DNA of 64,000 bases from Oryzobacter telluris (GCF_043099285.1 NZ_CP170723.1:124001-188000); one strand, 5' to 3'. Positions 16,250 through 26,947 are shown, counted from the stretch's first letter. Notes: generated by a model from the letters alone, not told the origin. Numbers and translations: made by a program.

Positions 16250-17845
16250 ATGACCACCACAGCACACCGCCGCTCGACCGGCCTGGCCGCCGCCGCCCTC
16301 GTCGTCGCCCTCGCCACGGCCGGCTGCAGCGCCAGCAGCGACGGGGGCAGCGACCCCCAGCAGGGCCGCGGGACCACCAGCAACGGCGGGACGAGCAACG
16401 GCGCCACGGGCGGGAACGGCTCACCCCGCGACAGCGCCGGCGGCACCGCCCCCATCCAGCCCGGCCCGAACACCGGCGCGTCCCCCGAGTACTCCGAGCC
16501 CGTCGCCCCCGACGACGTCCCCCGGCGGTGGTCCGGGATGACCGACCCCTCCACCGACCCGCTCTCGACCTTCGCCCTCGACATCGACACCGGCTCGTAC
16601 ACGCGCTTCCGCGACGCGGTGTCGCAGGGCCACCGGGTGAACCCGGAGGAGGTCCGCACCGAGGAGTTCGTCAACTACTTCGAGCAGGACTACGAGGCCC
16701 CCCGCACCGGGCTCGGCGTGAGCATCGACGCCGCCGTGCTGCCGTTCCGGCCCGACCACCGGCTGGTCCGGGTCGGCATCCGCAGCGCCGACGTCGACGA
16801 GGAGACCCGGCGCGACGCCGACCTCGTCCTCGTCGTCGACTGCTCGGGCTCGATGCGCGAGGCCGGGAAGATGGAGACGACCAAGGCTGCGCTGCGCACC
16901 CTCGCCACCTCGCTGCGGCCCACCGACCGGGTCGCGATGGTCTGCTACTCCACCCAGGCGCGGGTGGCGCTGCGGCCGACCCTCGTCCGCGACCGCGGTG
17001 CCCTCCTCGGCGCCATCGACGAGCTGACCCCGCAGAGCTCGACCAACGCCGAGGCCGGGCTGGCGCTCGGGTACGACCTCGCGGCCTCGATGCGCACCGA
17101 GGGCCGGATGACGCGCGTCGTCCTCGTCAGCGACGGCGTCGCCAACGTCGGCAGCACCTCGCCCGAGGGCATCCTCGAGCGGATCGGCGAGCAGGCGCGC
17201 TCCGGCATCAACCTCGTGTCGGTGGGCGTCGGCATCGAGAACTACGACGACCGGCTCCTCGAGCAGCTCGCCGACCGGGGTGACGGGTGGCACGTCTACG
17301 TCGACGGCGCCGACGAGGCGGCCCGCGTCTTCGCCACCGGGCTCACCGGCTCGCTCGTCGTGACCGGCCGCGACGCCAAGGCGCAGGTGCAGTTCGACCC
17401 CGCGCTCGTCGCCGGCTACCGGCTGATCGGGTACGAGAACCGCGCGGTGGCCGACGAGCAGTTCCGCGACGACGCGGTCGACGGCGGCGAGGTGTTCGCC
17501 GGCCACGCGTCGACCGCGCTGTACGAGGTCGAGATGCGCCGCGGCGCCCCGGACGGGCCGTTCGTCGTGGCGACCGTGCGCTATCGCGACCAGGGCGGCG
17601 AGACGGTGGAGCGGCGCAGCTGGCTCGACGACGAGGGCTGCGCGCCGGACCTCGCCGAGGCCTCGCCCCGCCTGCACCAGGACTACGTCGTGGCGATGCT
17701 CACCGACCGGCTCACCCAGGGGCCGTGGTCGCAGTGGGCCAGCGCCGAGCACCTGCGCGCCGAGACGCGACGGCTCCAGGCCGTCCTCGAGGACGACCCC
17801 GACGTCACCCAGCTCGCCGACCTCGTCACGCGCGCGGTCGCCTGA
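16250..17845 (+). CDS. von Willebrand factor A-domain lipoprotein (YfbK-like)
   Basis: A 531-residue lipoprotein. The signal peptide ends in the lipobox LATAGC (Cys26), followed by a Ser/Gly/Thr-rich linker. A YfbK-type N-terminal domain (TFALDIDTGSYTRFR, 107-121) precedes a VWA domain whose MIDAS motif is DCSGS (197-201). A DUF3520-like C-terminus follows, with GYRLIGYENR. Family members are anchored at the outer face of the membrane and bind proteins or metal ions, but their role is not established. GAGGGGGA lies four bases before the ATG. Confidence 0.85.
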   Translation: MTTTAHRRSTGLAAAALVVALATAGCSASSDGGSDPQQGRGTTSNGGTSNGATGGNGSPRDSAGGTAPIQPGPNTGASPEYSEPVAPDDVPRRWSGMTDPSTDPLSTFALDIDTGSYTRFRDAVSQGHRVNPEEVRTEEFVNYFEQDYEAPRTGLGVSIDAAVLPFRPDHRLVRVGIRSADVDEETRRDADLVLVVDCSGSMREAGKMETTKAALRTLATSLRPTDRVAMVCYSTQARVALRPTLVRDRGALLGAIDELTPQSSTNAEAGLALGYDLAASMRTEGRMTRVVLVSDGVANVGSTSPEGILERIGEQARSGINLVSVGVGIENYDDRLLEQLADRGDGWHVYVDGADEAARVFATGLTGSLVVTGRDAKAQVQFDPALVAGYRLIGYENRAVADEQFRDDAVDGGEVFAGHASTALYEVEMRRGAPDGPFVVATVRYRDQGGETVERRSWLDDEGCAPDLAEASPRLHQDYVVAMLTDRLTQGPWSQWASAEHLRAETRRLQAVLEDDPDVTQLADLVTRAVA

Positions 17846-17876
17846 GGCTCGGGGTCCGGAACCGCCCCGAAACGCC

Positions 17877-17913
17877 GACGGCCGGCCATCCCATTGGAGG
17901 ATGACCGGCCGTC
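17877..17913. terminator. Bidirectional hairpin terminator
   Basis: A 15-base stem with one mismatch (GACGGCCGGCCATCC at 17877-17891, partner 17899-17913) and a seven-base loop separates the convergent VWA lipoprotein and LEA-like genes. No strong U-run follows, as is usual in GC-rich actinobacteria. Confidence 0.7.
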
Positions 17914-17929
17914 GTGCCGTGCGCTGCGG

Positions 17930-18976
17930 TCAGGACTTGTCGTTCGAGCCCTGGTCGAGGTTCGGGGTGGAGAGGTCGGCGCCCTCGGAGGTGCCCGAGG
18001 TGGAGGCCGCGCCGTCCTCGGAGACCTCGGCGGACTCCCACGTGGCGGTGGCGTCGTCGGCGGCGGAGCCGTCGGTGACGTCGTCGACCTTCGCGGCAGC
18101 CGCACCCTTGGCGGACGACGCCTTCGCCGAGGCGGTGGCCTTGGCCTCGGACGCCTTTTCGGCGGCCGCGTCCTTGGCGTCGGTGGCCTTGGCGACCGCG
18201 GCGTCCTTGGCCTCGGTGGCCTTCTCCTTCAGCTCACCGGCCTTCTCGGTGGCGGCCTCCTTGACGTCGGCGGCCTTGGCCACGGCGGCGTCCTTGAGGT
18301 CGGTGACCTTCTGCTGCGTCGTGGTGGGCGGGGTGTACGGCCCGGCCGTGGCCCACGGGTCGGGGCGCTCGTTGCTCTTGCGCCACGCGTAGACCGCGGC
18401 ACCGGCGGCGATGGCGCCGAGGGTGAGGATCCACTTGCCCTTGCCACCGGAGTGCTTGGCGGTGGCGTCGCCCTTGAGGACGGCCAGCGCGTCGGGGGCG
18501 CGGTCGGCGGCCTCGGAGGCCTGCTCCTTCGCCGCCGCGGCACCGGCGGCGATCGCCGCGAGGGCGCTGGCCACCTTGGGGACGATGTCCTCGATGAAGG
18601 TCTCGCGCGCGGCCTCGACCTTGGGGGCCAGGGTCTCGGCTGCGTCGTGGGCCTTGTCGATGGCGGTGTCGGCGTAGTCGCGGGCGACCTCGGCGTAGTC
18701 GTGCGCCTTGACCCGCGCGGTGTCGGCGGCGTCGCGCGCGACATCGGCGTAGTCGTGGGCGCGGTCCTTGGCGGTGCCGTACTGGTCGGCGGCGCTGCTG
18801 GACAGGTCGGACGCCTTGCCCTTGGCGTCGGCGGCGCGGTCGGCCGCCTTGTCTGCGGCGCGCTTGGCGGACGAGCTGGCCTTGTCGGCGGCGTCCTTGG
18901 CGGACGAGCTCGCGCGGTCGGCGGCGTCAGCGACGGCGTCCCGGGCCTGCTCGGTCCGGCTCTTGGTGCGGAACAC
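17930..18976 (-). CDS. Ala/Lys/Asp-rich LEA-like repeat protein
   Basis: A 348-residue low-complexity protein of repeated 11-residue-like units (AADKAADRAADAKGKA, KDAAVAKATDAKDAAAEKA), resembling LEA or apolipoprotein-like amphipathic helices. One hydrophobic stretch, WILTLGAIAAGAAVYAW, near 195-215 may anchor it in the membrane, and the C-terminus is acidic and Ser-rich. LEA-like proteins are linked to desiccation or stress tolerance; the exact role here is unknown. The start is GTG 18976, with AGGAGG four bases upstream. The strong A/K/E/D bias makes homology calls unreliable. Confidence 0.75.
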   Translation of the reverse strand: MFRTKSRTEQARDAVADAADRASSSAKDAADKASSSAKRAADKAADRAADAKGKASDLSSSAADQYGTAKDRAHDYADVARDAADTARVKAHDYAEVARDYADTAIDKAHDAAETLAPKVEAARETFIEDIVPKVASALAAIAAGAAAAKEQASEAADRAPDALAVLKGDATAKHSGGKGKWILTLGAIAAGAAVYAWRKSNERPDPWATAGPYTPPTTTQQKVTDLKDAAVAKAADVKEAATEKAGELKEKATEAKDAAVAKATDAKDAAAEKASEAKATASAKASSAKGAAAAKVDDVTDGSAADDATATWESAEVSEDGAASTSGTSEGADLSTPNLDQGSNDKS

Positions 18977-19169
18977 GGGTCCTCCTCGAAGTTGGACTTC
19001 TTCCTTACCCTCATCCTGCCCTGTTCATGCTGCTCAGCGCGATCCGGGGTCTCACGGATGAGGCGCATGCACGCCCGCGGCATCCGGGCGTGTCGTCACG
19101 CCACGCCAACGCGGCTGTCTCCCACGAGTGCTCAGGGAACGGTCAGGCCACCGTGAGAGGATCGACCGC

Positions 19170-19688
19170 ATGAAGGCAACTCTGCACACCACCCTCGGTC
19201 CCATCGTCGTCGACCTCTTCCCCAACGAGGCGCCCAAGACGGTCGACAACTTCGTCGGCCTCGCCAAGGGCGAGAAGCAGTTCAAGGACGACGCGGGCCG
19301 CACCAACCCGACCAAGTACTACGACGGCCTGATCTTCCACCGCATCATCCCCGGCTTCATGATCCAGGGCGGCTGCCCGCTCGGCCGCGGCATGGGCGGC
19401 CCGGGCTACGACTTCGACGACGAGATCCACCCCGAGAAGCAGTTCGACCGCCCGTACCTGCTCGCCATGGCCAACGCCGGCAAGCGCGGCGGCAAGGGCA
19501 CCAACGGCTCGCAGTTCTTCATCACCGTCGGCGCCACCACGTGGCTCAACGGCAAGCACACGATCTTCGGTGAGGTCGCCGACGCCGCCAGCCGCGAGGT
19601 CGTCGACAAGCTCGCCGCCGTCCGCACCGGCGCGCAGGACAAGCCGCTCGACGACGTCGTCATCGAGCGCGTCGAGATCGAGGACTGA
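19170..19688 (+). CDS. ppiA: Cyclophilin-type peptidyl-prolyl cis-trans isomerase
   Basis: A 172-residue single-domain cytoplasmic cyclophilin that isomerises X-Pro bonds. Family signatures are NEAPKTVDNFVGLAKG, GLIFHRIIPGFMIQGG (catalytic Arg in FHRII) and GTNGSQFFITV. Its place near crgA and the pknB cluster matches the usual origin-proximal order of actinobacteria. ATG 19170 is chosen, with GAGAGG nine bases upstream; longer forms lack an SD. Confidence 0.95.
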   Translation: MKATLHTTLGPIVVDLFPNEAPKTVDNFVGLAKGEKQFKDDAGRTNPTKYYDGLIFHRIIPGFMIQGGCPLGRGMGGPGYDFDDEIHPEKQFDRPYLLAMANAGKRGGKGTNGSQFFITVGATTWLNGKHTIFGEVADAASREVVDKLAAVRTGAQDKPLDDVVIERVEIED

Positions 19689-19729
19689 GCACCAGCTCCA
19701 CGGGGCGCGGGCAGAACGAGGGAGATGAG

Positions 19730-20629
19730 TTGTCCGAGCAACCGGTGACCCCGGAGGCCGTCGAGCAGATCCCCGTCTGCCCGCGCCACCCCGACCGTGA
19801 GTCGTACGTGCGCTGCCAGCGCTGCCGCCGGCCCACGTGCCCCGAGTGCCAGCGGCCCGCCGCGGTCGGCGTCCAGTGCGTCGACTGCGTGCGCGAGGGC
19901 AACAAGACGGTGCGCCAGGCGCGCACCGTCTTCGGTGGGGCGGCCACCGACGGCCGCCCACTGGTCACGATGACGATCATCGGCATCTGCGTCGCGGTCT
20001 TCCTCGCGCAGTACGCCTCCCCCGACCTCACGAACCGGATCGCGTTCGTGCCGGCCCTCGGTGAGGCCGAGCCGTGGCGCTTCCTCACCTCGGCGTTCGC
20101 GCACAGCCAGAGCCTCATCGTCCACATCGCGTTCAACATGTACGCGCTGTGGGTCATGGGCGGGTACCTCGAGCCGCTCGTCGGCCGGGCGCGCTTCGCG
20201 GCCACGTACCTGCTCAGCGCCCTGGGCGGCTCGGTCGTGTACCTCCTCATGGCGGCACCGCAGAGCTACGAGGAGGCCGTCACCACCGGCCCCGGCATGT
20301 GGTGGTCCGGCGCCGTGGGTGCGTCCGGCGCGGTGTTCGGGCTCTTCGGTGCGTTCCTCGTCCTGCAGAAGCGGCTCGGCCGGTCGGCGGCGGGGATGTA
20401 CGTCGTCATCGGCATCAACGCGGTCCTCGGGTTCGTCATCCCGGGCATCGCGTGGCAGGCCCACCTCGGCGGGATGCTCACCGGTGCGGCGTGCGCCGCG
20501 GCCATCGCGTACCTCGGTCGCGCCAAGAGCCTGATGAACCGGGGCAACAAGGCGCTGCACTGGGTCGGGCTCGCCGCGATCCTCGTCGTCCTCGTGCTCC
20601 TCGCGGTGGCGAAGTACGCCACGGCCTAG
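19730..20629 (+). CDS. Rhomboid-family intramembrane serine protease with N-terminal zinc ribbon
   Basis: A 299-residue protein. The N-terminus has a B-box-like Cys/His cluster (C17, H20, C29, C32, C37, C40, C50, C53) that probably binds zinc. Six or more membrane helices follow, with the catalytic dyad Ser199 in GASGAVFG and His245 in QAHLGGML. Rhomboids cleave substrates within the membrane. The start is TTG 19730, with GAGGGAG five bases upstream. It follows ppiA by 41 bases and may be cotranscribed with it. Confidence 0.9.
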   Translation: MSEQPVTPEAVEQIPVCPRHPDRESYVRCQRCRRPTCPECQRPAAVGVQCVDCVREGNKTVRQARTVFGGAATDGRPLVTMTIIGICVAVFLAQYASPDLTNRIAFVPALGEAEPWRFLTSAFAHSQSLIVHIAFNMYALWVMGGYLEPLVGRARFAATYLLSALGGSVVYLLMAAPQSYEEAVTTGPGMWWSGAVGASGAVFGLFGAFLVLQKRLGRSAAGMYVVIGINAVLGFVIPGIAWQAHLGGMLTGAACAAAIAYLGRAKSLMNRGNKALHWVGLAAILVVLVLLAVAKYATA

Positions 20630-20653
20630 TCCCACTCCCTCCACGTCTCGACG

Positions 20654-20677
20654 GGCCCCGGCACTCACGCCGGGGCC
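20654..20677 (+). terminator. Hairpin terminator after the rhomboid gene
   Basis: A perfect nine-base GC stem (GGCCCCGGC / GCCGGGGCC) with a six-base loop lies 24 bases after the rhomboid stop codon. Confidence 0.65.
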
Positions 20678-20701
20678 TGTCGTCGTGCAGGGGTCAGTGA
20701 G

Positions 20702-20872
20702 TTGTCCACCGTGGGGGACGACCTGAGGACGGTGCGCTCCCCAGCCTGTGGACAACTCGCCACGAGCACGACCGGAGGACGTCGTCGCAGGTCAGCGGTG
20801 TGCACAGGGGTTGTCCCCATGTGGACTACACGCGTGTCATTCATCCCCAGTGTGGACAACCCCTGTGGACAA
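20702..20872. promoter_or_regulatory. Cluster of six DnaA boxes
   Basis: The intergenic DNA between rhomboid and crgA has three perfect DnaA boxes (TTGTCCACA or its complement TGTGGACAA) at 20747-20755, 20851-20859 and 20864-20872, and three with one mismatch at 20702-20710, 20811-20819 and 20820-20828. Neither dnaA nor dnaN is adjacent, so this is not the standard actinobacterial oriC, which lies between those genes. It could titrate DnaA or regulate neighbouring genes. Otherwise the 305-base gap holds only the two flanking terminators. Confidence 0.7.
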
Positions 20873-20876
20873 CGAC

Positions 20877-20911
20877 GAGGGCCGCACCGGAACGTGTCCG
20901 GTGCGGCCCTC
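20877..20911 (-). terminator. Hairpin terminator after crgA
   Basis: A perfect 15-base stem (GAGGGCCGCACCGGA at 20877-20891 with 20897-20911) and a five-base loop lies 23 bases beyond the crgA stop. Confidence 0.75.
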
Positions 20912-20934
20912 GGGCGAAGGGTGCGGGCTGGGCG

Positions 20935-21186
20935 TCAGCGCCAGCGCGTCGTCATGAGGAAGCCGGCCATCATGAAGCCGAAGCCGACGCCGAGGTTCCA
21001 GCGGCCGAGCTGCGGCACGGGGAACTGGTGCTGGCCCGAGATGTAGAAGGTGACGACCCAGAGCAGGCCGACGATCATCAGGCCGAGCATCAGCGGGAGG
21101 AACCAGCGGGGGTTGGGCCCCTGGGCCTTGGCCGCCGTGCGCGGCGGGGTGTAGCTGGGCTTGGAGCGACCCTTGGACTCGGGCAC
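20935..21186 (-). CDS. crgA: Cell division protein CrgA
   Basis: An 83-residue membrane protein with two transmembrane helices (LPLMLGLMIVGLLWVVTFYI and LGVGFGFMMAGFLM) after a basic, Pro-rich cytoplasmic N-terminus. CrgA is an actinobacterial divisome factor that recruits or stabilises FtsZ-ring and peptidoglycan synthesis proteins. The length and the neighbourhood (ppiA, DUF881, sortase, trpG, pknB) match the conserved locus. The start is GTG 21186, with GAGGAGA six bases upstream. Confidence 0.92.
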   Translation of the reverse strand: MPESKGRSKPSYTPPRTAAKAQGPNPRWFLPLMLGLMIVGLLWVVTFYISGQHQFPVPQLGRWNLGVGFGFMMAGFLMTTRWR

Positions 21187-21256
21187 GGACTGTCTCCTCG
21201 TGGCGTTGGTGGTGTGGCCTAGCGTAGAGGGTCAGGCGGAGAGGGAGGTGAGCACG

Positions 21257-22009
21257 GTGGGCGGAACGCACGCGGGACGGGTCGACCGACCCTCGCCGTG
21301 GCCGTGGCTGGTGCCCGTCGTGGCGCTCGTCGCCGGGGCCCTGTTCGCCTCCAGCGTCCGGGCCGCCCAGGGCCAGGACATCCGGCCCGACCAGGCGATG
21401 CTCCCCGACCTCATCCGCAGCCAGAACCGCACCAACCAGGAGCGCTCCACCGAGATCGACCGCCTCCAGGCCGCCGTCGACGAGCAGACCGCGGCCCTGG
21501 CCCCGGGCGACGTCGACACCCAGAAGCTCGAGCGCCAGGCCAACGAGCTCGCCCCGCTCGCCGGCCGCACCGAGGTCGAGGGACCGGCCGTGCGCGTCGA
21601 GCTCGACGACGCGAGCCTGCCGGGCGGGGAGGTGCCCACCGGTGCCGACCCCGACGACTACGTCATCCACCAGCAGGACGTGCAGGCCGTGGTCAACGCC
21701 CTGTGGTCCGGCGGCGCCGAGGCGATGATGCTGCAGGACCAGCGGGTCATCTCCACCAGCGCGGTGCGCTGCGTCGGCAACACCCTGATCCTCCAGGGCC
21801 GGGTCTACTCCCCGCCCTACGTCATCACCGCCCTGGGCAACCCCGAGCGGCTGCGCGAGTCGCTGCTCACCGACGGCGAGGTCGAGAACCTGCGGCAGTG
21901 GTCGCTCGCCATCGGCCTCGGCTACGACGTGAAGACCCTCGGCGACACGACGTTCCCGGCGTACAGCGGCTCGATCGTCCCCGCCCACGCCGTCGTCCCC
22001 GTCCAGTGA
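21257..22009 (+). CDS. DUF881 family protein
   Basis: A 250-residue protein with one N-terminal membrane helix (WLVPVVALVAGALFASSV), a coiled-coil stretch (about 60-95) and an extracytoplasmic DUF881 domain containing VVNALWSGGAEAMMLQDQRV and YVITALGNPERL. DUF881 proteins lie beside crgA in many actinobacteria; their function is unknown, though a division or envelope role is suspected from synteny. GTG 21257 has GGGAGG eight bases upstream; GTG 21248 is an alternative. It is divergent from crgA and leads into srtE. Confidence 0.85.
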   Translation: MGGTHAGRVDRPSPWPWLVPVVALVAGALFASSVRAAQGQDIRPDQAMLPDLIRSQNRTNQERSTEIDRLQAAVDEQTAALAPGDVDTQKLERQANELAPLAGRTEVEGPAVRVELDDASLPGGEVPTGADPDDYVIHQQDVQAVVNALWSGGAEAMMLQDQRVISTSAVRCVGNTLILQGRVYSPPYVITALGNPERLRESLLTDGEVENLRQWSLAIGLGYDVKTLGDTTFPAYSGSIVPAHAVVPVQ

Positions 22010-22016
22010 CCCGCTG

Positions 22017-22703
22017 ATGGTGCGCCGCCTCGTCGGCTGGACCGGCGAGGTCCTGCTCACCCTCGGCGTCCTGCTCCTCCTCTTCGCCGCCTGGCAGCTG
22101 TGGTGGACCGACGTCGTCGCCAACCGAGACCAGGCCGGCATCGTGCGCACCCTCGAGGACGACTTCTCCCGCGACCGCACCCCGGGACCCGTGGGCGCGA
22201 ACGGGATCCCCGCCGCCATCGGTGAGGACGGCGCCTTCGCCCTCGTGCGCATCCCCCGGTTCGGGGCCGACTACGCCCGCCCCGTCATCGAGGGCACCGG
22301 GCGCGACGTCCTCGCGCTCGGAGTCGGGCACTACGTGGGCACGGCCGGGCCGGGGCAGGTCGGCAACTTCGCGATCGCCGGTCACCGCACCACCTACGGT
22401 CGCCCGTTCCACGACGTCGACCTCCTGCGCGACGGCGACCGGGTGGTTGTCGAGACCGCCGCCGAGGTCTACGTCTACGAGGTCAGCGGCCACGACATCG
22501 TGCGCCCCCGCGACGTCGGCGTCATCGCCCCCGTCCCAGACGAGCCGGGCGCCACGCCCACCACGGCCGTGCTGACGATGACGTCGTGCCACCCGAAGTA
22601 CTCGGCCACCCAGCGCTACGTCGTGCACGGCACGCTGGTCGAGACCGTGCCCCGTGACCGGTGGGACCCCGCCCGCTGGCTGACCCCCCCGACGAAGGGC
22701 TGA
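22017..22703 (+). CDS. srtE: Class E sortase
   Basis: A 228-residue transpeptidase that attaches surface proteins to peptidoglycan. It has an N-terminal membrane anchor (LLTLGVLLLLFAAWQLW) and the sortase residues His123 (AIAGHRTTYG), Cys191 (LTMTSCHPKY) and Arg200 (ATQR). The TMTSC motif is close to the TLTTC pattern of class E. It follows the DUF881 gene by seven bases. The usual class E sorting signal is LAxTG. Confidence 0.9.
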   Translation: MVRRLVGWTGEVLLTLGVLLLLFAAWQLWWTDVVANRDQAGIVRTLEDDFSRDRTPGPVGANGIPAAIGEDGAFALVRIPRFGADYARPVIEGTGRDVLALGVGHYVGTAGPGQVGNFAIAGHRTTYGRPFHDVDLLRDGDRVVVETAAEVYVYEVSGHDIVRPRDVGVIAPVPDEPGATPTTAVLTMTSCHPKYSATQRYVVHGTLVETVPRDRWDPARWLTPPTKG

Positions 22704-22706
22704 CCC

Positions 22707-22898
22707 GTGTACGCCGCGCTCTGGCGCCTGCTCCCCGGTCCGCGTTGGGCCAGGACGGTGCAGTGCCTCGTGCTGTTCGCCCTCGTCGTGTGGGTGCTGT
22801 TCGAGTGGGTGTTCCCGGCGGTGAGCCCGCTGCTGCCGTTCACCGAGAACACCGTCGGTGCGGCGGGACCCACCGGCAGGGCACCATGGAGCGCATGA
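22707..22898 (+). CDS. Small conserved membrane protein
   Basis: A 63-residue protein with one transmembrane helix (VQCLVLFALVVWVLFEWVFP). It begins with GTG three bases after the srtE stop and overlaps the trpG start by 13 bases, so it belongs to the same operon. Similar tiny proteins occur between sortase and trpG genes in related actinobacteria, as I recall them. No function is known. Confidence 0.7.
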   Translation: MYAALWRLLPGPRWARTVQCLVLFALVVWVLFEWVFPAVSPLLPFTENTVGAAGPTGRAPWSA

Positions 22899-23551
22899 CC
22901 CGCGTCCTCGTCGTCGACAACTACGACAGCTTCGTGTTCACCATCGTCGGCTACCTCGAGCAGCTGGGAGCCGAGTGCGAGGTCGTGCGCAACGACGCCG
23001 TGTCACCGGCCGACGCCGCCGACTTCGACGGCGTCCTCGTCTCGCCCGGGCCCGGCACCCCGGAGGAGGCCGGCGTCTCGATGGCGATGATCGAGGCGTG
23101 CGCCGAGCGCGTCCAGCCGATGCTCGGCGTGTGCCTGGGCCACCAGGCCCTCGGCGTCGTCATGGGTGCCACGGTCGGCCGCGCGCCCGAGCTGCTCCAC
23201 GGCAAGACCAGCCAGGTCCACCACGACGGCAGCGGCGTCCTCGCGGGCCTGGCCAGCCCGTTCACCGCGACCCGCTACCACTCCCTCACCATCGAGCCCG
23301 AGACGCTGCCTGACACCCTCGTCCCCAACGGGCACACCGAGTCGGGGATCGTCATGGCGGTGCGCCACGCGAGCCTCCCGCTGCACGGGGTGCAGTTCCA
23401 CCCCGAGTCGGTCCTCACCCACGGCGGGCACCGGATGCTCGCCAACTGGCTGCGCACCTGCGGGATGCAGGACGCGGTCGAGCGCTCGGTCGGTCTCAGC
23501 CCGCTCGTCCACGACGCCGCGGGCGTGGCCCGCATGGTCGCCTCCGGCTGA
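22886..23551 (+). CDS. trpG: Glutamine amidotransferase, anthranilate/aminodeoxychorismate synthase component II
   Basis: A 221-residue class I glutaminase that supplies ammonia to an anthranilate or PABA synthase large subunit. The catalytic Cys83 is in LGVCLGHQ, with GVQFHPESVLTHGG carrying the His and Glu; DNYDSFVFTIVGYL opens the fold. It is the Rv0013-like gene of the conserved pknB locus and may serve folate (PabA) as well as tryptophan synthesis. ATG 22886 is chosen; ATG 22895 is possible. It converges with pknB, with only 15 bases between the stops. Confidence 0.92.
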   Translation: MERMTRVLVVDNYDSFVFTIVGYLEQLGAECEVVRNDAVSPADAADFDGVLVSPGPGTPEEAGVSMAMIEACAERVQPMLGVCLGHQALGVVMGATVGRAPELLHGKTSQVHHDGSGVLAGLASPFTATRYHSLTIEPETLPDTLVPNGHTESGIVMAVRHASLPLHGVQFHPESVLTHGGHRMLANWLRTCGMQDAVERSVGLSPLVHDAAGVARMVASG

Positions 23552-23566
23552 CCGCCGCCCCCGGAG

Positions 23567-25414
<1,848 letters not shown>

Positions 25415-25492
25415 GCGGTGCACTCCTCATCGGACCGGTCCGGCCCGTCGTCGGTTCGGGCGCCGTCGGCGCCTCCGTCGTGGTGGAAGGGG

Positions 25493-26947
25493 TCATCGGT
25501 CGAGCCTCGCCTCCATCATCGCCTTGGCGATGGGGGCGGCCACCCGGCCACCGCCGGCTTCGCTGCCGGCGACGCCGCCGTCCTCGGCGATGACCGCGAC
25601 GGCGATCTGCGGGTCGTCGGCCGGGGCGAAGGAGATGAACCAGGCGTGCGCCTTGCGCCCCTCGCCGTGCTGCGCGGTGCCGGTCTTGCCGGCGACCTTG
25701 ACGCCCGGGATGGCGGCCCGCTCGCCGGAGCCGTTGTCGACGACCTCGACCATCATCCGCTGCAGCTGCGCGGCGACGTCGGGCGTGACCGCCTGTGAGA
25801 GCTCGCTGGGGTCGGTGGACTCGATGACCGACAGGTCCGAGCCGATGACCGACTGGACGAGGTAGGGCTTCATCACGACGCCGTCGTTGCCGACACCCGC
25901 CGCGACCATCGCCATCTGCAGTGGGGTGACGCGCACGTCGTACTGGCCGATGGAGGCGTAGGCGAGCTGCGGCTGGTCGAGCTCGGCGGGCACCGAGCTG
26001 GGGGTGACCCGCATCGGGATGGAGAGCGCGTCGCCGAAGCCGAACTTGGCGGCCTGGGCCCGCAGCGCGTCGGCGCCGATCTCCAGCCCGACGCTGGCGA
26101 AGGCGGTGTTGCACGAGATGGCCAGGGCCCGGGTGAAGGACACCTTGTCGTTCGGCCCGCACGCGCCGTCGAACGCGTTGGGCAGGGTGTTCGTGGTCTG
26201 CGGGAGGTCGAGCTCGGCGGGGCCGGGGAGCGTGGAGTCCTCGGTGTAGTCGCCGCTGGACAGGGCCGCGGCGGCGGTGACGACCTTGAACACCGAGCCG
26301 GGCGGGTACTGGTCGCCCGCGATGACCCGGTTGAGCAGCGGGCGCGAGGCGTCCTTGTTGAGGGCGTCGTAGTTCTTCGTCACCGCGCTGAGGTCGTGCC
26401 CGGCGAGGCGGTTGGGGTCGAAGGTCGGCTGGCTCACCATCGCCAGGATCGCGCCGGTCTTGGGGTCGAGGGCCACGGCGGCGCCGCGGATGCCCTTCAT
26501 CGCGTCGGCGGCGGCCTTCTGGACCTTGGGGTCGAGGGTCGTCTCGATGGTGGCGCCCTGGGCCCGGCGGCCGGTGAACAGGTCGGAGACGCGGCGGTAG
26601 AACAGCTTGTCGCTCGACCCCGACAGGAACGGGTTCTCGGCCTGCTCGAGACCGCCGTTGGAGCCGTAGAACGAGTAGTAGCCGGTGACGTGGGCGTAGA
26701 GCTCGGCCTGGTCGTAGACGCGCTGGAACTTGTACTCGTCGTCGCTGGCCACCGACTTCGCGACCGGCTCCTGGCCCACGAGGATCTCGCCGCGCTCGCG
26801 GGCGTAGGTGGACAGCAGGGTGCGGCGGTTGTCGGGGCGCGCATTGAGGTCGGCGGCGAAGACGTACTGGATGAGCGTGGTCGACACGAGCAGCGACGCG
26901 AACAGCGCGGCGACGACCATCGACAGGCGGCGGACGGGGGCGTTCAT
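25493..26947 (-). CDS. pbpA: Penicillin-binding protein A, class B transpeptidase
   Basis: A 484-residue class B PBP anchored by one N-terminal helix (LSMVVAALFASLLVSTTLI). The transpeptidase motifs are SxxK in PPGSVFKVV, SxN in SCNTAF and KTG in AGKTGTAQHG. It cross-links septal or elongation peptidoglycan with its SEDS partner RodA, whose gene it overlaps by ATGA (26944-26947). In mycobacteria PbpA is a PknB substrate, matching the operon. The C-terminus is at 25493, 78 bases before the pknB start. Confidence 0.95.
   Translation of the reverse strand: MNAPVRRLSMVVAALFASLLVSTTLIQYVFAADLNARPDNRRTLLSTYARERGEILVGQEPVAKSVASDDEYKFQRVYDQAELYAHVTGYYSFYGSNGGLEQAENPFLSGSSDKLFYRRVSDLFTGRRAQGATIETTLDPKVQKAAADAMKGIRGAAVALDPKTGAILAMVSQPTFDPNRLAGHDLSAVTKNYDALNKDASRPLLNRVIAGDQYPPGSVFKVVTAAAALSSGDYTEDSTLPGPAELDLPQTTNTLPNAFDGACGPNDKVSFTRALAISCNTAFASVGLEIGADALRAQAAKFGFGDALSIPMRVTPSSVPAELDQPQLAYASIGQYDVRVTPLQMAMVAAGVGNDGVVMKPYLVQSVIGSDLSVIESTDPSELSQAVTPDVAAQLQRMMVEVVDNGSGERAAIPGVKVAGKTGTAQHGEGRKAHAWFISFAPADDPQIAVAVIAEDGGVAGSEAGGGRVAAPIAKAMMEARLDR

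Noticed and set aside
20702..20872. Calling the DnaA-box cluster oriC
   Set aside because: dnaA, dnaN and an AT-rich unwinding region are absent; boxes alone do not define an origin.
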